Positions 1 to 12,999 of a DNA stretch of 64,000 nt are shown here, one piece after another. The translations under genes were made by a program, and so were the position numbers. Every line of letters starts with the position of its first letter. Position 1 is the stretch's first letter. The stretch comes from Macrosoma leucophasiata (taxonomy: Eukaryota > Arthropoda > Insecta > Lepidoptera > Hedylidae), in the NCBI GenBank assembly GCA_036365455.1, contig JAWQUS010000009.1, positions 5,610,001 to 5,674,000 on the forward strand. Reading direction: 5' to 3'. The notes under the pieces are model-generated. The model had not been told where the DNA came from, did not search any database, and saw only the letters and a list, made by a program, of their open reading frames with translations.

Positions 1-3000
1 TATGATGACTAGGATCTAGTTCCCTTTGATATACCTATTTTGTTTTCCGTTATAATTTTTATCTAAGGATAATAGAGACTTCCTCTAATATCTTTGTTTT
101 TATCCATCAACATTCAAAGTTTTGACTTTTTAAAAACATAAGTGCTTAAAATATTACCTTTTATTATTAGATTCCAGCTAAGCGTTGGCTGTTTCATCCA
201 TCCATCATTAATCAAAATATAAACCAAGCTAACATTCCGTTCTTCCGGCTCTTCAAGTAAATATTGAGAACGATATTCGTATTGTACGGTTTACAACAAA
301 CTACTGAGTAATGATTCAAGACTTTATGAAGTCATTTAATTTTATTCTAGATCTTCATCATTTCTTCTAGAGTAAGCTTCAGGCCTCCCCCCAAAAAAGG
401 GAAGAGACTCGTGCCCAGCAGTGGGACGTATATCTAATGGGTTGCCATTATTATTATTCTAGATGCTGCATTTTGACGAATATGTTAGTAACAAGCTTTT
501 AGGTTCATTATAAATCCCTATGGTTGTTCAAATGTAATTCCTTTTCCAGTCAATCTTTTTCTAGAAACAGACAAAGTAACAAAAGTTAGACTAAAAACCA
601 TCCGCACTAGCAATAGCTAGTAATTACAAGAAGCATTTAAATTCTTCGAGTTCATTGTTAGCCAGTGCTACCCATGAAACATTAGCTGTTAAGTCGTAAC
701 GTAGATAGCAAGGCGCACGGTAGCGGCCCGCCCCTCGCCTTGTTTTTGTGGTCGCGTCTGCAAGCCCCGAGCCCCTGCCCCCTTCGCCCCACGGATGACA
801 AATGGTCCCCGGACATCCCGTCCTAGCCCGCTAATGGCCAGATAATTTTATGCCGCGCAGACAAACCCGGGATGGCTGATTGCGGATGCGCGTCAATGGA
901 ACTTCACATTATGCCTACTTCACGGATGATTGGCTGAAACGGGTTTGGTCTTGAGTCTAGGGTTGCATGGTGCTTTCTTTTCTATCGATTGATTTTGTGA
1001 TTTAAAATTCGCGATAAATGTTAGAGAATTTAAAGCGTTTCGCGTAAAACTTAGATTGTTATTTTTGATTTCCAGACTCTGTAACGTATGGTACGGAACT
1101 GGGGCAGAATATGGTTTTTATTACCGATGTAGTAACATAGATGGTTTATTCCCGTTGTCCCCGTGCGCCGTGTCCCCGTGAACGGGGACAGCGGTACTTT
1201 AATTAATTCATAGTAAGGCTGCAGTATATTCTTACCGTTAATGTAAACTGCATGCTTATTTGCTACTTTTCGATTGTTTATGTACCGACATATGGTTATA
1301 TAAATATTTTATACTTTCTCACAAAATACTTCCGGGGTTTCATTTGTATTTTGACTATGTATTGTCATTCCTTAACGAAGAAAATTAAATATATCTGTAA
1401 ATACGAGGGACCGATCTGACCTTGTTTTAAATAGGACCTATACCTAGTGTATATTTACTAAGCGTCTGTATCTACTGAATGTAGAAGTCATGGTTCAAAT
1501 GTATGTTTTGTTATCAGCTTTTTACCTTTATAAAAGATAAAAAAATATAAAATAATAATGATTCAGAGTATGTATTGGACCGATTAAAAATATTAATAAA
1601 TAAGGGACATCATCAGTAGCGAGTAATTTGAGCCATGTTTATTTCGCGAAGTCTTTGTAGCAGAGGTTTACGGAATATCGATTAGTTTATCTACTCGGAA
1701 AATATGGAATCAGATCATGCATCCCTAGTAGGTGTTATCATTATGGGAACTGAAGATTCTTATCTTTCTAAGTATCCAACAATGTTACATAAGCCATTAC
1801 TATTTACGGTGTGTGCTTGATTTAAGAACGGCAATTGTATTAATATAGGACTTAATTAATTGCAGATAGTTATAATCAGACAGCTACACTTCTTATTGAA
1901 GATTATAATGATAGAAGTATGGAATGTGAATTGATTAATGTCCAACGGAAATGAATAGCACCTGAGCTTATTTTGAATTTACAATGTGTGTGCTTAATTA
2001 AATTTATACTTACGTAGCACAATAAGAAGTTAATAAAACAGTAAAAGCTGTCTTTCCAGTGAAGTGACATTAATTATGTAAACTCACCAATTATTGCAGT
2101 TATTATTGTTTCATTTGAAAAAAGTTAAAACACGATTAATGTTGAGTAACATGTGTAAAAACTACAAACGGATATTTACGAATAGACATTGACAATCTTG
2201 AACATTTTACTATGGCTTCTAAGAATTTTAAAGACTCGATTAAATAAATAAGTAGGTATATAGTATCGGTACGTCCATGATGATACTTTGATAAAATAAA
2301 TAATGATTACGTAAGTACTTAAGTCGGTAAGCTAACATATCTGAACTTCGAATTAATATTCGACTTTTTTCCACATCATTTAAGTATTCCATATGGATTG
2401 TTGGTAAAGACCTTATTTATTCCAAATGGATTGTTGGTAGAAGGTTGGTATTATGGTATTTTACAGGATTATCTAAAGCCTAAAACATTGTCAGCTTAGT
2501 AACGTAAAAATTAAAATTTCCAAAAAATATTATTTTATGTAGGTACGTACGTCATACACTTACATCTCAGTGTCCAAAAAAGATGCTGAGATTAAGTCAG
2601 TACGTGCGCGGTAGCTCGCGTTCCATTTTTAATGTGTTCTATTGTGCCACCTACGATAGTTCGGCCGCTTAGAAACACAAATGAAACAAGAGTTGGGCAA
2701 AGAATGCCAGAGTCACCCGCCGACCTCAGCCGGTCACACGCCATTGCCTCCGGTGAATAGTCGACTCACCCGTCATATCTCCTTCCCTGGTAAATCTTGA
2801 TTTAAAACGTGCGATCATGTTGCTCACTAAGCGATGTACCTATTGGCGATTAAATTGTCCAAACGAAAATTGTTTGGTTCAAAACTAGACAGCTTTTTTC
2901 ATGTACTGTGAAGTACTGTGACCGCTAAACTTGTTTAACTTTAATACAAAATGTGTGCAGAGGTTTGGTTTTCTGTACTCGATTATAGTAATTTAACTAA

Positions 3001-4890
3001 TTTCAACATTTCTAACGCCTTACGAACTCAATCTGTCAGCTTTTTTATTGATGAATTCGACTCAGAGCTTTAGACTGGTTTGTTACACGTGTACACCGCT
3101 CAACTCTGCTCCGAGCCCTTTCGAAACAATTGGCGTGCTTAGTGACATTCATGTAACGACCTTCTAAACTTACGTCAATAGCAGAAAGCGTCTGGACGTC
3201 TGCCTGCACGTGCTGCCATTAAGCGGACACATGTTGCTGTTTTTTTTTTGTTAGCCCTCAGTGACACCCAAGACATCGATTGTTCCACATTAGACAGCTG
3301 CTATGAAATATTAGACCCGTTCCAATAATTTCCATTCCACTCCGTGAACAAAGCTATTTGAGATTGTTTTTCTTTTACGCAAGTTCTTAAAGGGGGTTGG
3401 GTATGAATCCGTAATTTTGTTATTGAACATTATACAATTTTCGGTTTGCCATCGAATATTTTGGTATATCCTCACTGTTGTTGTGACTTAATGTTTAATT
3501 GTTATCAGATGACTTGAAAATGTATGTTATGGGTTAGTCGGAATCTTATTTAATGTGTTGTATTCGATCACTGCGAGAGTTCGAAATCGTTCTATTGTCT
3601 ATGCAACCGAGGTAAATCTCAGAGACGAGATGGAGACATAGGAAACATATCATAATTACATAGTCCTGGATGGATTGAGAAAATCTTACTTTTGAGTTTG
3701 GAGACTACGCATTTATAGTTCGATTTTGAATTTTGAAAGTCGATTTTGATTCGTTAGGATATTGTACTAGTTTGGAATTACTCTTCAATGAATAATCCTT
3801 GCAAACTGAGAACTTATTTGTAATCCGGGCGACACCCACTCGTTCAATATTCATTGTTTGAATGCTTAGTCTGTGATTTACTACAATTATCCAGGTTTGC
3901 TAAATCGGACATGATTTATATTACCCCGTGACTTTACCGGCATACAATTATTGTGTTGGAGCACTATTCATCACAATTAACCGTCTTTGGTAGAAGAGGA
4001 TGCGACCTTTAACTTGTGACTTCAGAAATATTATTCTGTTAATGAATGCGTTTGAGTATGTTCTCTATACAATTTGTTTAATGGTACAACGTGTTGAATA
4101 ATGGTTTTAAATATTGAGGAAGATAAAAGTTACAATTCACTATGTTGCGAAGGTCCTGATTGATTGTTCTTGCTATTGGTATATAACTGGAATGGAACGT
4201 TAATATAACGTTCTATTTAACGGATAAAGATTTAGTGGTAACTTTTATATTATATACTTACGTAACTATATGTATTTCTAGTTGATGAGCCTAGGAATAA
4301 CAAGGGTCATGGAAATTAAGGAAAGCATAATATTATGTATAAGTTACCTGTTTTGATAGGTTCTATGCCAAATAGCCGATATAGGTAGTTCAGACAAATG
4401 TTATGCCATCAAGTTATTGTAGATATCGGACAGTTTATTAACAAAATAATAACATAGGTATTCATAGTTCTTAGAATGCTCTAACTAAACACTTTCTCAA
4501 CTATGGATCATATGATTTTATTTTTTTAAAAGAAATGCTCTGGATAAAGTTCCTTCTATATTGATTTCAGTCTGTTCTCGCGTCTGATATTATGTATCTA
4601 TCACATGGAACATAAACAAATATATTTAAAAATGATCTTTTGTAATTAAATGAGCACATAAGAGTATTACACAGGACCTGGGGAGCCTCGACAGTGAAAG
4701 CGCTTTAAACCCAGCTCCTAAATGGATTAAACACGCTTTAACGATATAAATTGCAGGGATCCAACGACCTTCAATCGATATTTAATTTGTATAAGTCTGA
4801 CATTAAAATATTTTTCCTATTAAAATTTGATTAAAACAGTCTTCGTAATTTTTAAAATGCAATACTCAAAAGTATAGGTTGGTTACGGTA
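1..4890. other. gene-free AT-rich stretch
   Basis: No coding exon is recognised on either strand. It contains a short plus-strand SINE C end (370-450) and faint family A relics near 1210-1275. GC-richer patches lie at about 690-950, 2585-2790 and 3060-3300, in otherwise AT-rich DNA. A 9-bp perfect hairpin (TGTCCCCGT with ACGGGGACA) sits near 1170-1190. The GC-rich patches could be regulatory, but that is inference from composition alone. Confidence 0.5.
370..450 (+). repeat. SINE family C, 3' end fragment
   Basis: Matches the ends of the copies at 27598, 36118, 39339 and 40428. The shared core reads CGTGCCCAGCAGTGGGACGT and finishes in GGGTTGCCATT followed by ATT repeats. The ATT tail on this strand gives the orientation. 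Only the terminal 80 bp are present, so it is a 5'-truncated copy. Confidence 0.7.
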
Positions 4891-4907
4891 TGGTTTTTTT
4901 TTTTTTT

Positions 4908-5302
4908 GTTATGGCATCGCTATTACGCATTTTGCCAGTGTCAAGTAAAACGATATTTCGTATTTATTTAAGCAGCGTAAAAGTTAGTATAATATAGTCA
5001 TCAAGTATAAAATGTAAGTATTAAGTATATAAGTTATCAAGTATAATATGTCAGTCAAGTGAGTTACAATCAAGTTATTCGAGTAAAGCGATGGCTACTT
5101 TACCAGAACATTAACAATGAAGTTTTGGAGGCAACCTGAAAGGTCGTGTTTTCGCACTGTTATTCTATTTCACTATACACGGGCACTGTAATAAACTTAT
5201 ATCAAACAAAATACCACCAACTTTATTCAATATAACTTAAAAATACACCAAGAAAATGAAATAAAATAAGAGCACCATACGCCTCTTTCAAGGTTCCCGC
5301 CA
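4908..5302 (+). repeat. dispersed repeat family E, copy 1
   Basis: About 395 bp that recurs in inverse orientation at 30069-30510. Shared blocks include GGCATCGCTATTACGCA, AGTAAAACGATATTTCGTAT, GCGATGGCTACTTTACCAGA and the end block AGGTTCCCGCCAA. One edge abuts a T run and the other an A run. The ends are not inverted repeats of each other and no coding potential is recognised. The family is unidentified; it could be a SINE, a LINE 3' end or a processed transcript. Confidence 0.6.
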
Positions 5303-5719
5303 AAAAAAAAAAACTCTACGGCATGGTTGTTATTCCCCAAAATGAATGCAATGGCACTATTAGCGACATTTTTTCTATATTTCTATTATCTTGCTCTTTA
5401 TTTTCTCGTTAATGTAAAGTGTTGTTGGTTCTTAAGTTGTTATAAAAATAACAAACAATGATGTTACGGTCGACCGTGGTTTTTGTGAGAAATCACTCAA
5501 AATAGTTTATTTTTGATGACGTAATATTAAAATCATTCTAACGTAGACAGAGAGGTTGTTGCACTACATTTATTTTCTCTTATCACTTTCCATGTAGTAT
5601 TTAGACACTAGCTCTATTTCTCTTGAGAGAATCCTTTCTTTCTCTGAAATAAATATTTAGTTCGCATACAGATTCACATACTCATCAATTAATGCGACAG
5701 ATTTCGATAGGCTACCCAA

Positions 5720-5860
5720 GGTATCATCATTTAACCGAGAACATGATAGTGCTCAACACCAACATCTGGTAGCAAATAGATTAGATAATGCGGTGGTGCC
5801 TATTGCCTCAAATTCCGACACTAGCAAGTCTACCACTGCTAAATTTATAAGTAGGTAAAC
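5720..5860 (-). repeat. SINE family A relic
   Basis: Diverged fragment with the family landmarks in order: acatgatagtgctcaacacc, then attagataatgcggtggtgc, then a degenerate end. Small open frames across it are repeat shadows. Confidence 0.4.
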
Positions 5861-6414
5861 GTTGAAATCGTCAGTCACTAAGATCAAAAAGTGATTGCGT
5901 GATATCATATCCTGAACCCGAGGTAAAACTTGGTACACAATTTTCTCGTCGTATTACCAACCTACGCTGTATTGCGTGGTGATTATAATTTTCGGCCCGT
6001 GATAGCTTGCTTATTTTGTTTGGGCGTGTAATTATGTATCTTATGTGGTGACTAGACAATCGTAGACGATAATGGATCTTAAAATTAAGGGTACAATGTC
6101 TATATTAGCCCGTCCATGACCGATGCGCTTAAAAGATACTTGGACATGCGATTGAACTCTTGGATTAGTCATTTCATATATGAGTTATTTTTTGTATGGA
6201 TTAGTAATGTTCAGATGTTGCCTAATTAAGCTATCTCTTGACTTGGAGATAAACGACACCATACAAGGTTGTTGATCGGGAACTAAAACACGTTTTTTAT
6301 ATAGGCCATGTCGATGCCAAGTTATCTCTTTAGGTATTATCCACGCAACATAAAGGTCAGTTCTCTATGCTCCAGTACCTCGTAGTTAATTTTATCTACG
6401 CTTTTGTTTCGAGC

Positions 6415-6660
6415 TGTTTCTTTAGATTTGTCATGAAGTGGCAAACAAGCGTAAAGTTTGCATTGATGGTAAGTGAATACTGTTTATAAACATGTATATT
6501 AAAACCATTCCGGATGGATAATATAAATAATTTCTATCACAATGGCAAATAAATTAAAGCCTCAGGGGTGGTAACGCGGCCTTCTAGTTTTTGTATCGTT
6601 ATTTATAACCTGTTGTATACCAAACATGTGAACTGCGTGCTTGTTTGCCACTAAAAACGT
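6415..6660. repeat. SINE family A relics
   Basis: Two partial matches to the family A tail and body. AAGTGGCAAACAAGCG occurs near 6437 in minus orientation and GTGAACTGCGTGCTTGTTTG near 6630 in plus orientation. Too diverged to give exact ends. Confidence 0.35.
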
Positions 6661-6859
6661 TCGTATCGATGGCAGGGCACTTCTGATAGACCTAAAATCC
6701 TGAGTTTGATATCCTGGTTTGAGAATAAGTGATTTTAATCTGAGCTCGTAGGTGCTAGCCTGCTGCTAGTGCTACCACTATATCATTGACGGTACCTAAA
6801 GATCTCTATATTTTTTCGTTTCCCCATACAACACACCCTTGTCACATCTTCTCTACACT

Positions 6860-7143
6860 TTTTTTATGTAATTGAAGTGGCAAACAAGTGTGCAGTTCAC
6901 ATTGATGTTAAGTGATGACTGCAGTCTATAGACACCCACACAAAGATCAAGGTCAAAATGTAGATGCGTTACCACACCTGAGGCCTAAGGTATTGTGCCT
7001 CTGTGCCGGAAATTACAGGGCTGTATATTACCACCTGACCGGAACACGATAGTACTGAACACTACCGTTTAGCGGCAATTATATTATGTAATGTGGTGGT
7101 GCCTACGCCCGTGAGCTCCGTCATTGGAGCTCTACCACCAGTA
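6860..7143 (-). repeat. SINE family A, full-length copy
   Basis: Near-complete copy on the minus strand. It runs from the head TGGTGGTAGAGCTC (revcomp near 7130) through GTGTTCCGGTCAGGTGGTAA and TAATTTCCGGCACAGAG to the tail TGCTTGTTTGCCACTT plus an A run (T run at 6859-6866). It is the commonest repeat in the window, with more than a dozen copies or relics. The A-rich tail and lack of an ORF fit a SINE, but a Pol III box is not clear. Confidence 0.75.
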
Positions 7144-7750
7144 AAAACACTCTATCACTTCTATATATTGTTTAATTTGGTTGCCAGAACAATACCTTTG
7201 CGATAATGCTGTCTGACTTTTCAACAGGATGTCTTTGTTTTTATCCCTTTGCAATGTATGCAAAAATATGGTTGTTGTTTTTGTCTAAATATAGTAAGTA
7301 ATTGTCTAGGGGCATCTCCGATCCCCACGCGCGTATATGACATCACCGCTGCCTTAGATGGTCTCCTATGATCTATCGCCCTCCGCTTGTACTCGCGAAC
7401 AGCTGACGGCGACGCGACCGTCAGAGACGCGTGGCCGTCGCACCAAAAATGGTTCGGAATGCGTATATTTAGAGTAGGATTATCAATTTCACACTATAGT
7501 ACCGATGTTCTAAATTAGACCACATCAATTTCGGTTCGGCAGTATTACTGAATTGCTTTTGTGCTCGTTAACGTCTGATTTTTCTTGTCTTTTCGTACCG
7601 TCTATGAGAGCAATAGCGATAATCTGACTGTTGTTATTATTTCAGTAAAAAGATATTAAGCGATGATGATATTCAGATTATCGGTATTGGTTTCAAAGGC
7701 ACAATAGGACAACAGTAGGTGCGTCCAAGAGGACATTTTTGTATTAACTC

Positions 7751-8259
7751 GAGCGCGTCAAATTAGGATATGGGGGATATCTGTACCTTGTGCAGTTTCT
7801 CCACCAAATCTCAGCTGTCTATAATTTTCCGTTTTATTATAGACAGCTGAGATCTATTATTTTCTATTTTATTTATGTATTATTTTTCAAAAAGCTGTCC
7901 ATGGGGTTACCTTCGAAATCGTATTTTTTTTAATGGGAGCTTTAATGCCGTCATGAGGTTACATTCCAAATCGTCAGGATGGGCTTTATTGGGTATATTT
8001 CACATATTCCCAGAATATCTGACGCATTCTTTACTCGTTAAGAGGGGTTGTTAAATGAATGCAATCGCAGCTCACATCCAAAATTCTGACCATTTGGATG
8101 TGAGATAAGTTCGTGGTAGCTTTATGAATAATTTTAATAGCTACCTTAAAGGCGCATATATTGTCGCCTGTATATCGCCCTGTATATTGACAGCTCAAAT
8201 TTGGCAGATATACTGAATAGGGTGCAACCTATCCCCCATATCTTTAATCGGACGCGCTC
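7751..8259. mobile_element. foldback/MITE-like element with many hairpins
   Basis: Terminal arms are inverted repeats: GAGCGCGTC then GATATGGGGGATA at 7751-7778, mirrored at 8230-8259. Inside are several perfect hairpins: an 18-bp stem (7808-7825 with 7836-7853, 10-nt loop), a 10-bp stem built on CACATCCAAA (about 8073-8102), and a 7-bp stem GGTAGCT/AGCTACC (about 8114-8144). No ORF is seen. A target-site duplication could not be defined, so the superfamily is open. Confidence 0.6.
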
Positions 8260-8372
8260 TACTTAGCGCAAACATCTACAACAAGATGCTAACGAGCACA
8301 ATAGAGATTTAGTTAGGCTGTCGAGCTTTTGGACAAATACGAAAAGAACTTCTAGACATTATAGACACATCA

Positions 8373-8422
8373 TTGTGGATATTTTTTAATACATACGCAT
8401 ATATATTCAAAAATATCCACAA
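8373..8422. repeat. 14-bp perfect inverted repeat
   Basis: TTGTGGATATTTTT at 8373-8386 is mirrored perfectly at 8409-8422, with a 22-nt spacer. It may be a tiny MITE or chance in AT-rich DNA. Confidence 0.5.
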
Positions 8423-9541
8423 CGAATTTGCGTATAAGTAGGTAAATGAATATTTATAAGTCGGAAAAGTTTTCCTGTACTTCGCATTCGCTGAATATAG
8501 CTATCTATATATTTGAAGATTATCTGTGAAGTTAGTAGTAATAGCTATGTTACTAACTATAAATAGAAGCCACAAAAACAGCAACTTAATAGGTATCTTT
8601 AAACTATATTTAACTCAGAAGATAAGTCACAACAGCATAATTATATTGCGTACGAAACTTAGAAATTAATTATTTTAATTGAGTGTGGGATAGTGTTTTA
8701 TGGTTTTATTAATTAGTTCATCAGAGTTTCCGTTTTTATTTTGCGATGGTTAATGGTTTTTTTTTGTTTTATTTATCTTTGAAATGTTTTTTTTTTCTAT
8801 GTAGGTTATGTTATTATTAGTATTTTATGCTATTTTATTTGCGAAATTGCACCTGCTAAAGGAGACGGGTAATTTTGGGCCTGCAAAATCGTTACTGGTT
8901 AACCCATTACACAGTACATTTTTAATATAGTTAACAATTAGCAATCTAACCCAACTTTTACTTTTACTTGATCGTATATACTTCAATTACTGGCAATTAA
9001 AAAATGCCCGAATTTCAAGTTATTTATTTTAAAGTCATTTTAACATAATTTGTACAATGTTGACACCTGGGCCCAGAAATGTATGGAACAGTATCAAGTA
9101 TCAGTATCCTTTTAGCTTTCGACGCCCAATAGTTTCGGCTGTGAGTTGTCTATAAGTCACTTAGTAACTGATCAGTTTCATAAATATAATTATTGATTGT
9201 ATTAGCTTTCATATAATTTACATGCTCATAAAACTCTCACATATTCTAGCGTGTTTTATAAATACAATACTTAATTTAATGCAATTTGTTTTTGCCTAAC
9301 AATGTACGTGTTAATGTTTTTGTGCTATGCATTAACTTATTAGCTTCAATTGGCGCGCAATTAGTGGTAGAGAACGAGAGTAAACGTTACAAAAAAAAAA
9401 CCATCTATGGGAAGCTTCGTGACATTTACGTCAAATAATGCATATGCGAAAGATGCTTGAAGTGAAGGAACCAATTAAACCAAAAAAAAAATACTAGTGC
9501 TACAATACCTAGTGAAGCAAATTTGGTGGGACGAAAAAAGT

Positions 9542-9653
9542 CTTAGCCTGGGTTGCACTAAGATATGTGTAACTTAAAGAAATCTGTGAATGTTAGAGAA
9601 GGATGTCAAATGTTACAATAACTTTAACAGCTATCTTGGTGCAACCCAAGCTT
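9542..9653. mobile_element. MITE family F, copy 1
   Basis: About 110 bp with inverted ends. The left end contains TGGGTTGCACTAAGATA and the right end TATCTTGGTGCAACCCA. The same terminal motif bounds the element at 60910-61037, so this is a family of short non-autonomous DNA elements. Confidence 0.65.
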
Positions 9654-10371
9654 AATAAGAAAATAATCCACCACTGCTCTACTTTAATTAAAATTTGTAA
9701 CTCTTTAAGATTTAGTCAAGCTTTGAACTTGCCAGGCACAGGCATTATTAAGCAGTCTTACCTGGCGTACCGAAAAAAATAGTGATGTGAATCATTGAGT
9801 GATCTAGGTCCTTAGAATGATTATTTGAATATGAAAGATAATGATCGCCAGTTAATGATATACTTTCTATTGAAATATTTAATGTATTACCTGTATTTTA
9901 ATCGACGAAGATTTTTTAAATGAACAGTTTTTCGCAAATCCTGCAAAGAATTCAAATAAAGTAATCATCATTTACATTGGATAACATTCCGTTCTCTATC
10001 CTTGTTTTGTTCATTTAATCCCATCCCTCCCCAAGACTGAACGGCAAACTCGAACATAGTCTATATTATCTGTGGAAAGTAGTTGCGTCGTAATTACGAA
10101 AATTGTAAATTAATGTAATTTACTAAGTGAATTTGCACTGTTTTTTTTAAATGGAAATCAATTTGTTTTATAATAATGTTATTAACTAGTGTCCTCAATC
10201 AATCGCAGTGTGTAATTCTCCTGGAATATCGTAATTTGTGACCGAGGGATGTTTGTTTACCATTTGTGCCAAGTTTATCTGAATGGAGTTTAAACATATA
10301 ACTCATTGAAATAGTTACATGACGTATCAAATTGTTATCTAAGGTGATAATTATACGTAAACGTAACTTCA

Positions 10372-10672
10372 CGCCTGTAATCCCCGAAGGGGTAGGCAGA
10401 GGTAAATGCATGCATTTAATCATACATGCAAACACCCACGACTCGCCGGTTACGTTTTGGCCCATGTAACAGGTGGCGAACCTGTTGCCATCTCCGGGCA
10501 CATTACCAAACTCCGGGGTACTGGGAAACTTCCAGAAAATGGAAAAATCCTAATAGAAGCAGAGATAAAGGATTCTAGACCGTTATCTCTAATATCCCCC
10601 GACCCGGGAATCGAACCCAGGACCTCCAGCGTAATAGTAGTGGCCTGCTACCACTACGCTACTGAGGCAGTT
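10372..10672 (-). mobile_element. tRNA-derived SINE (family B)
   Basis: Minus-strand SINE of about 300 bp. Its 5' part (about 10672-10590) reads as a tRNA-like head: an A-box-like TAGCGTAGTGGTAGC, then a perfect B box GGTTCGATTCC inside GGGTTCGATTCCCGGGTC. The body runs down to a 3' part near 10372. A second copy with 90% or better apparent identity lies at 40112-40413, and relics occur near 58260-58360. The open frame on the plus strand here is a by-product of the repeat. Confidence 0.8.
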
Positions 10673-11500
10673 AATTATGATAATAAATAATACAAATTTG
10701 ACCGTTGAAAAGTCGTAAAATCCTTTATCGTTTAATCTCTAACACATCTTTTGCATACCTTTGCTCTATAATTTTTATTTATGATTCTGGTCGTTCGTTC
10801 GTTTGTTTCCGGTTTCGGTCGCTATTCGTCATTGCAATTTCGATTGTTTTGTTTTTAGCGCTTCGAAAACGACTTAAGTACCTGTTATTTTGATTTTCGT
10901 CGTCATCATGCACGGTACAATTAACTATAGTTTGTAGTATTTTTTATGAATTGGTGCTCGCCTTACCTTGTGATTGACTAAAAATATTTGAAGTTTTACT
11001 AGTGGTAGCTTTCTATTGCAGTTTGACGGCATAGGCAACATCGCATTACTGAATTTTGTCATTAATTTCTACAATATTCTATATAGATCACAGGCGCTCG
11101 GGCCGCAACCTCGCCTCGAATTATCAGTGAGCAACGGGCCTTAAGTCTAGCAGTTTTTCAAGCTATAAACATACCCTTTAAATTTAATTACGCGCATGCA
11201 CAAATTATGAATGGTGAAAACATGACGTGAAATAAATTTTAATATATCAAAATAAAATGTTAATTGTTAAATAAAACGCTGAAAGGAAAAAGATTCTCAA
11301 CCATGTTCAAGCTTATATACATTATGAACGATGGTCGATTTCGACTGCTTAGCAATCACAAGTATTTTTCCAAGATCCGCAAATAAATTATTGTAATTTA
11401 TGAAATGAGCTGTATGTGTTGCTGTTTTTTTTTGCAAGGAGTTAAAATTAATTTGTACAACATATCCAATGTTAATTGCGAAATTTTATACTTACTTAGC

Positions 11501-11778
11501 TTTTTTTATGTAATGGAAGTGGCGAACTAGCATGCAGTTCACATTGATGTTAAGAGATGACTGCAGCCTATAGACGCAAAGACCAAGGTCAAAATGCAGA
11601 TGCGTTACCACTCCTGAGGCCTAAGGTGTTATGCCTCTGTCCCGGAAATTACAGGGCCACACATTGCCACCTGACCGGAACACGATAGTGCTGAACACTA
11701 CCATTTAGCGACAAGTATATTAGGTAATGCGGTAGTGCCTTCGCCCGCGAGCTCCGTCACTGGAGCTCTACCACCAGT
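11501..11778 (-). repeat. SINE family A, full-length copy
   Basis: Complete minus-strand copy from ACTGGTGGTAGAGCTCC (revcomp at about 11762-11778) to the A-rich tail (T run at 11501). Very similar to the copies at 6860, 49891 and 60092. Confidence 0.75.
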
Positions 11779-12029
11779 AAGCTGGAGCTATTTTTCGTTT
11801 GTAAAATACGAATATTATTCATCCTATTTGCAGGACTCTGTTCTCTTTGGCACTCTTCAATGGCCCCGTAATAACTATCACAAGAGGCAAAACAACTGAG
11901 ACTTCACGGGTGGTAAGTATGGTAACGAAAAGATTACCATGGCCTAAAACAGATAAAAAATTGATCATAATAAAATATTGAGATAGGGTAATGGTCGGTA
12001 GGTAGCAGTAGGTACCTACCTTGTGTAAG

Positions 12030-12905
12030 GGGACAGAATCAGAATCAGAAACTCATTTATTCATTTAGGGTGACAGGCACATCTTATGACACGTCAAACA
12101 CAAAAAAAAATAATTAAAGTGAACAACAATTGATATACATGTCAAACAAGATAAAAAATATATGTAAAGTCAAGAATATCACTAAGATAAAACTAAATGT
12201 AATAAACTAATGTAAAAAGTATATCAGTAGAATGTCTCATTTCCCCTTTACAAACTGATAACAAAGAGTAAAAAGAAAAGAAAAAGAGTCATTCTTTGTC
12301 ATTCACCGGCAAAGTTCCAAAAGCCAATATGATCTGAGAAAAACTTGCCGGAAAAAACTCAGTCGGCTCTTTTAAAAATATTTCTTAGGCATATTTTTAC
12401 AATTTTCCATAATTTAAACAAATTTAAAATTAACAATATAATATCAACATTAGATTTTAATTATTACATTTAACACCCTTGTGAAGCTAGATCAGCATTT
12501 AGCCAAACATTTCTATCCTTGAGATAGTCCTCGAGTTTATAGTAAGCCTTTTTACATAGAGTGCGTTTAATTAATGCTTTGAATCTACTATCGGTGAGTT
12601 CAGCAATCCCGGATGGGATCTTGTTATAAAATTCTACACTATATTTTAGGAAAGTTGTATTAGTTTTCGTCATTCGAAAACTTGGCAGAGACAGCTTGTT
12701 CTTATTCCTCGTAATATAACTATGCCTATCGGAGATTTTATCAAACAGATGTAAATTTTTCCTCGCGAAAAGTATATTTTCATAGATGTAATGGCAAGGG
12801 ACTGTCATTATATTTATTTCTTTAAATAGTTCTTTCAAAGAATCACGACTACGTAAGTTATACATCGCTCTAATGGACGAACATTTTATCTGCATATTGA
12901 CCTCC
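12030..12905 (-). mobile_element. 5'-truncated non-LTR retrotransposon (CR1/L2-like)
   Basis: 3' portion of a LINE on the minus strand: the end of ORF2 (12470-12895), then a 3' UTR of about 420 bp ending in repeats of TGATTC (revcomp near 12038-12055). Such short-repeat tails instead of poly(A) are typical of CR1/L2-type elements. The UTR contains GAGCCGACTGAGTTTTTTCC. There is no RT core, so the copy was truncated on insertion. Clade assignment is from memory and uncertain. Confidence 0.65.
12470..12895 (-). pseudogene. C-terminal ORF2 fragment of a non-LTR retrotransposon
   Basis: A 141-residue open frame with the character of the region downstream of RT in insect LINEs: MYNLRSRDSL near the start, then SYITRNKNKLSLPSFRMTK and SVEFYNKIPSGI. 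No RT catalytic motif is included. It is the dead 3' coding end of the truncated LINE around it, not a host gene. Confidence 0.65.
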
Positions 12906-12999
12906 GATTTTGTGTCGATGTCTAAAGGCTGCAGTCATCACTTTACATCCTTGTGAATTGCATGCTTATTTACCGCCTTCTTTAAAAAAAACGCCTTGG

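Noticed and set aside
10406..10690. 94-codon ORF and an overlapping 100-codon minus ORF
   Set aside because: They lie across the tRNA-derived SINE, and the second copy at 40112 does not preserve the same full frame.
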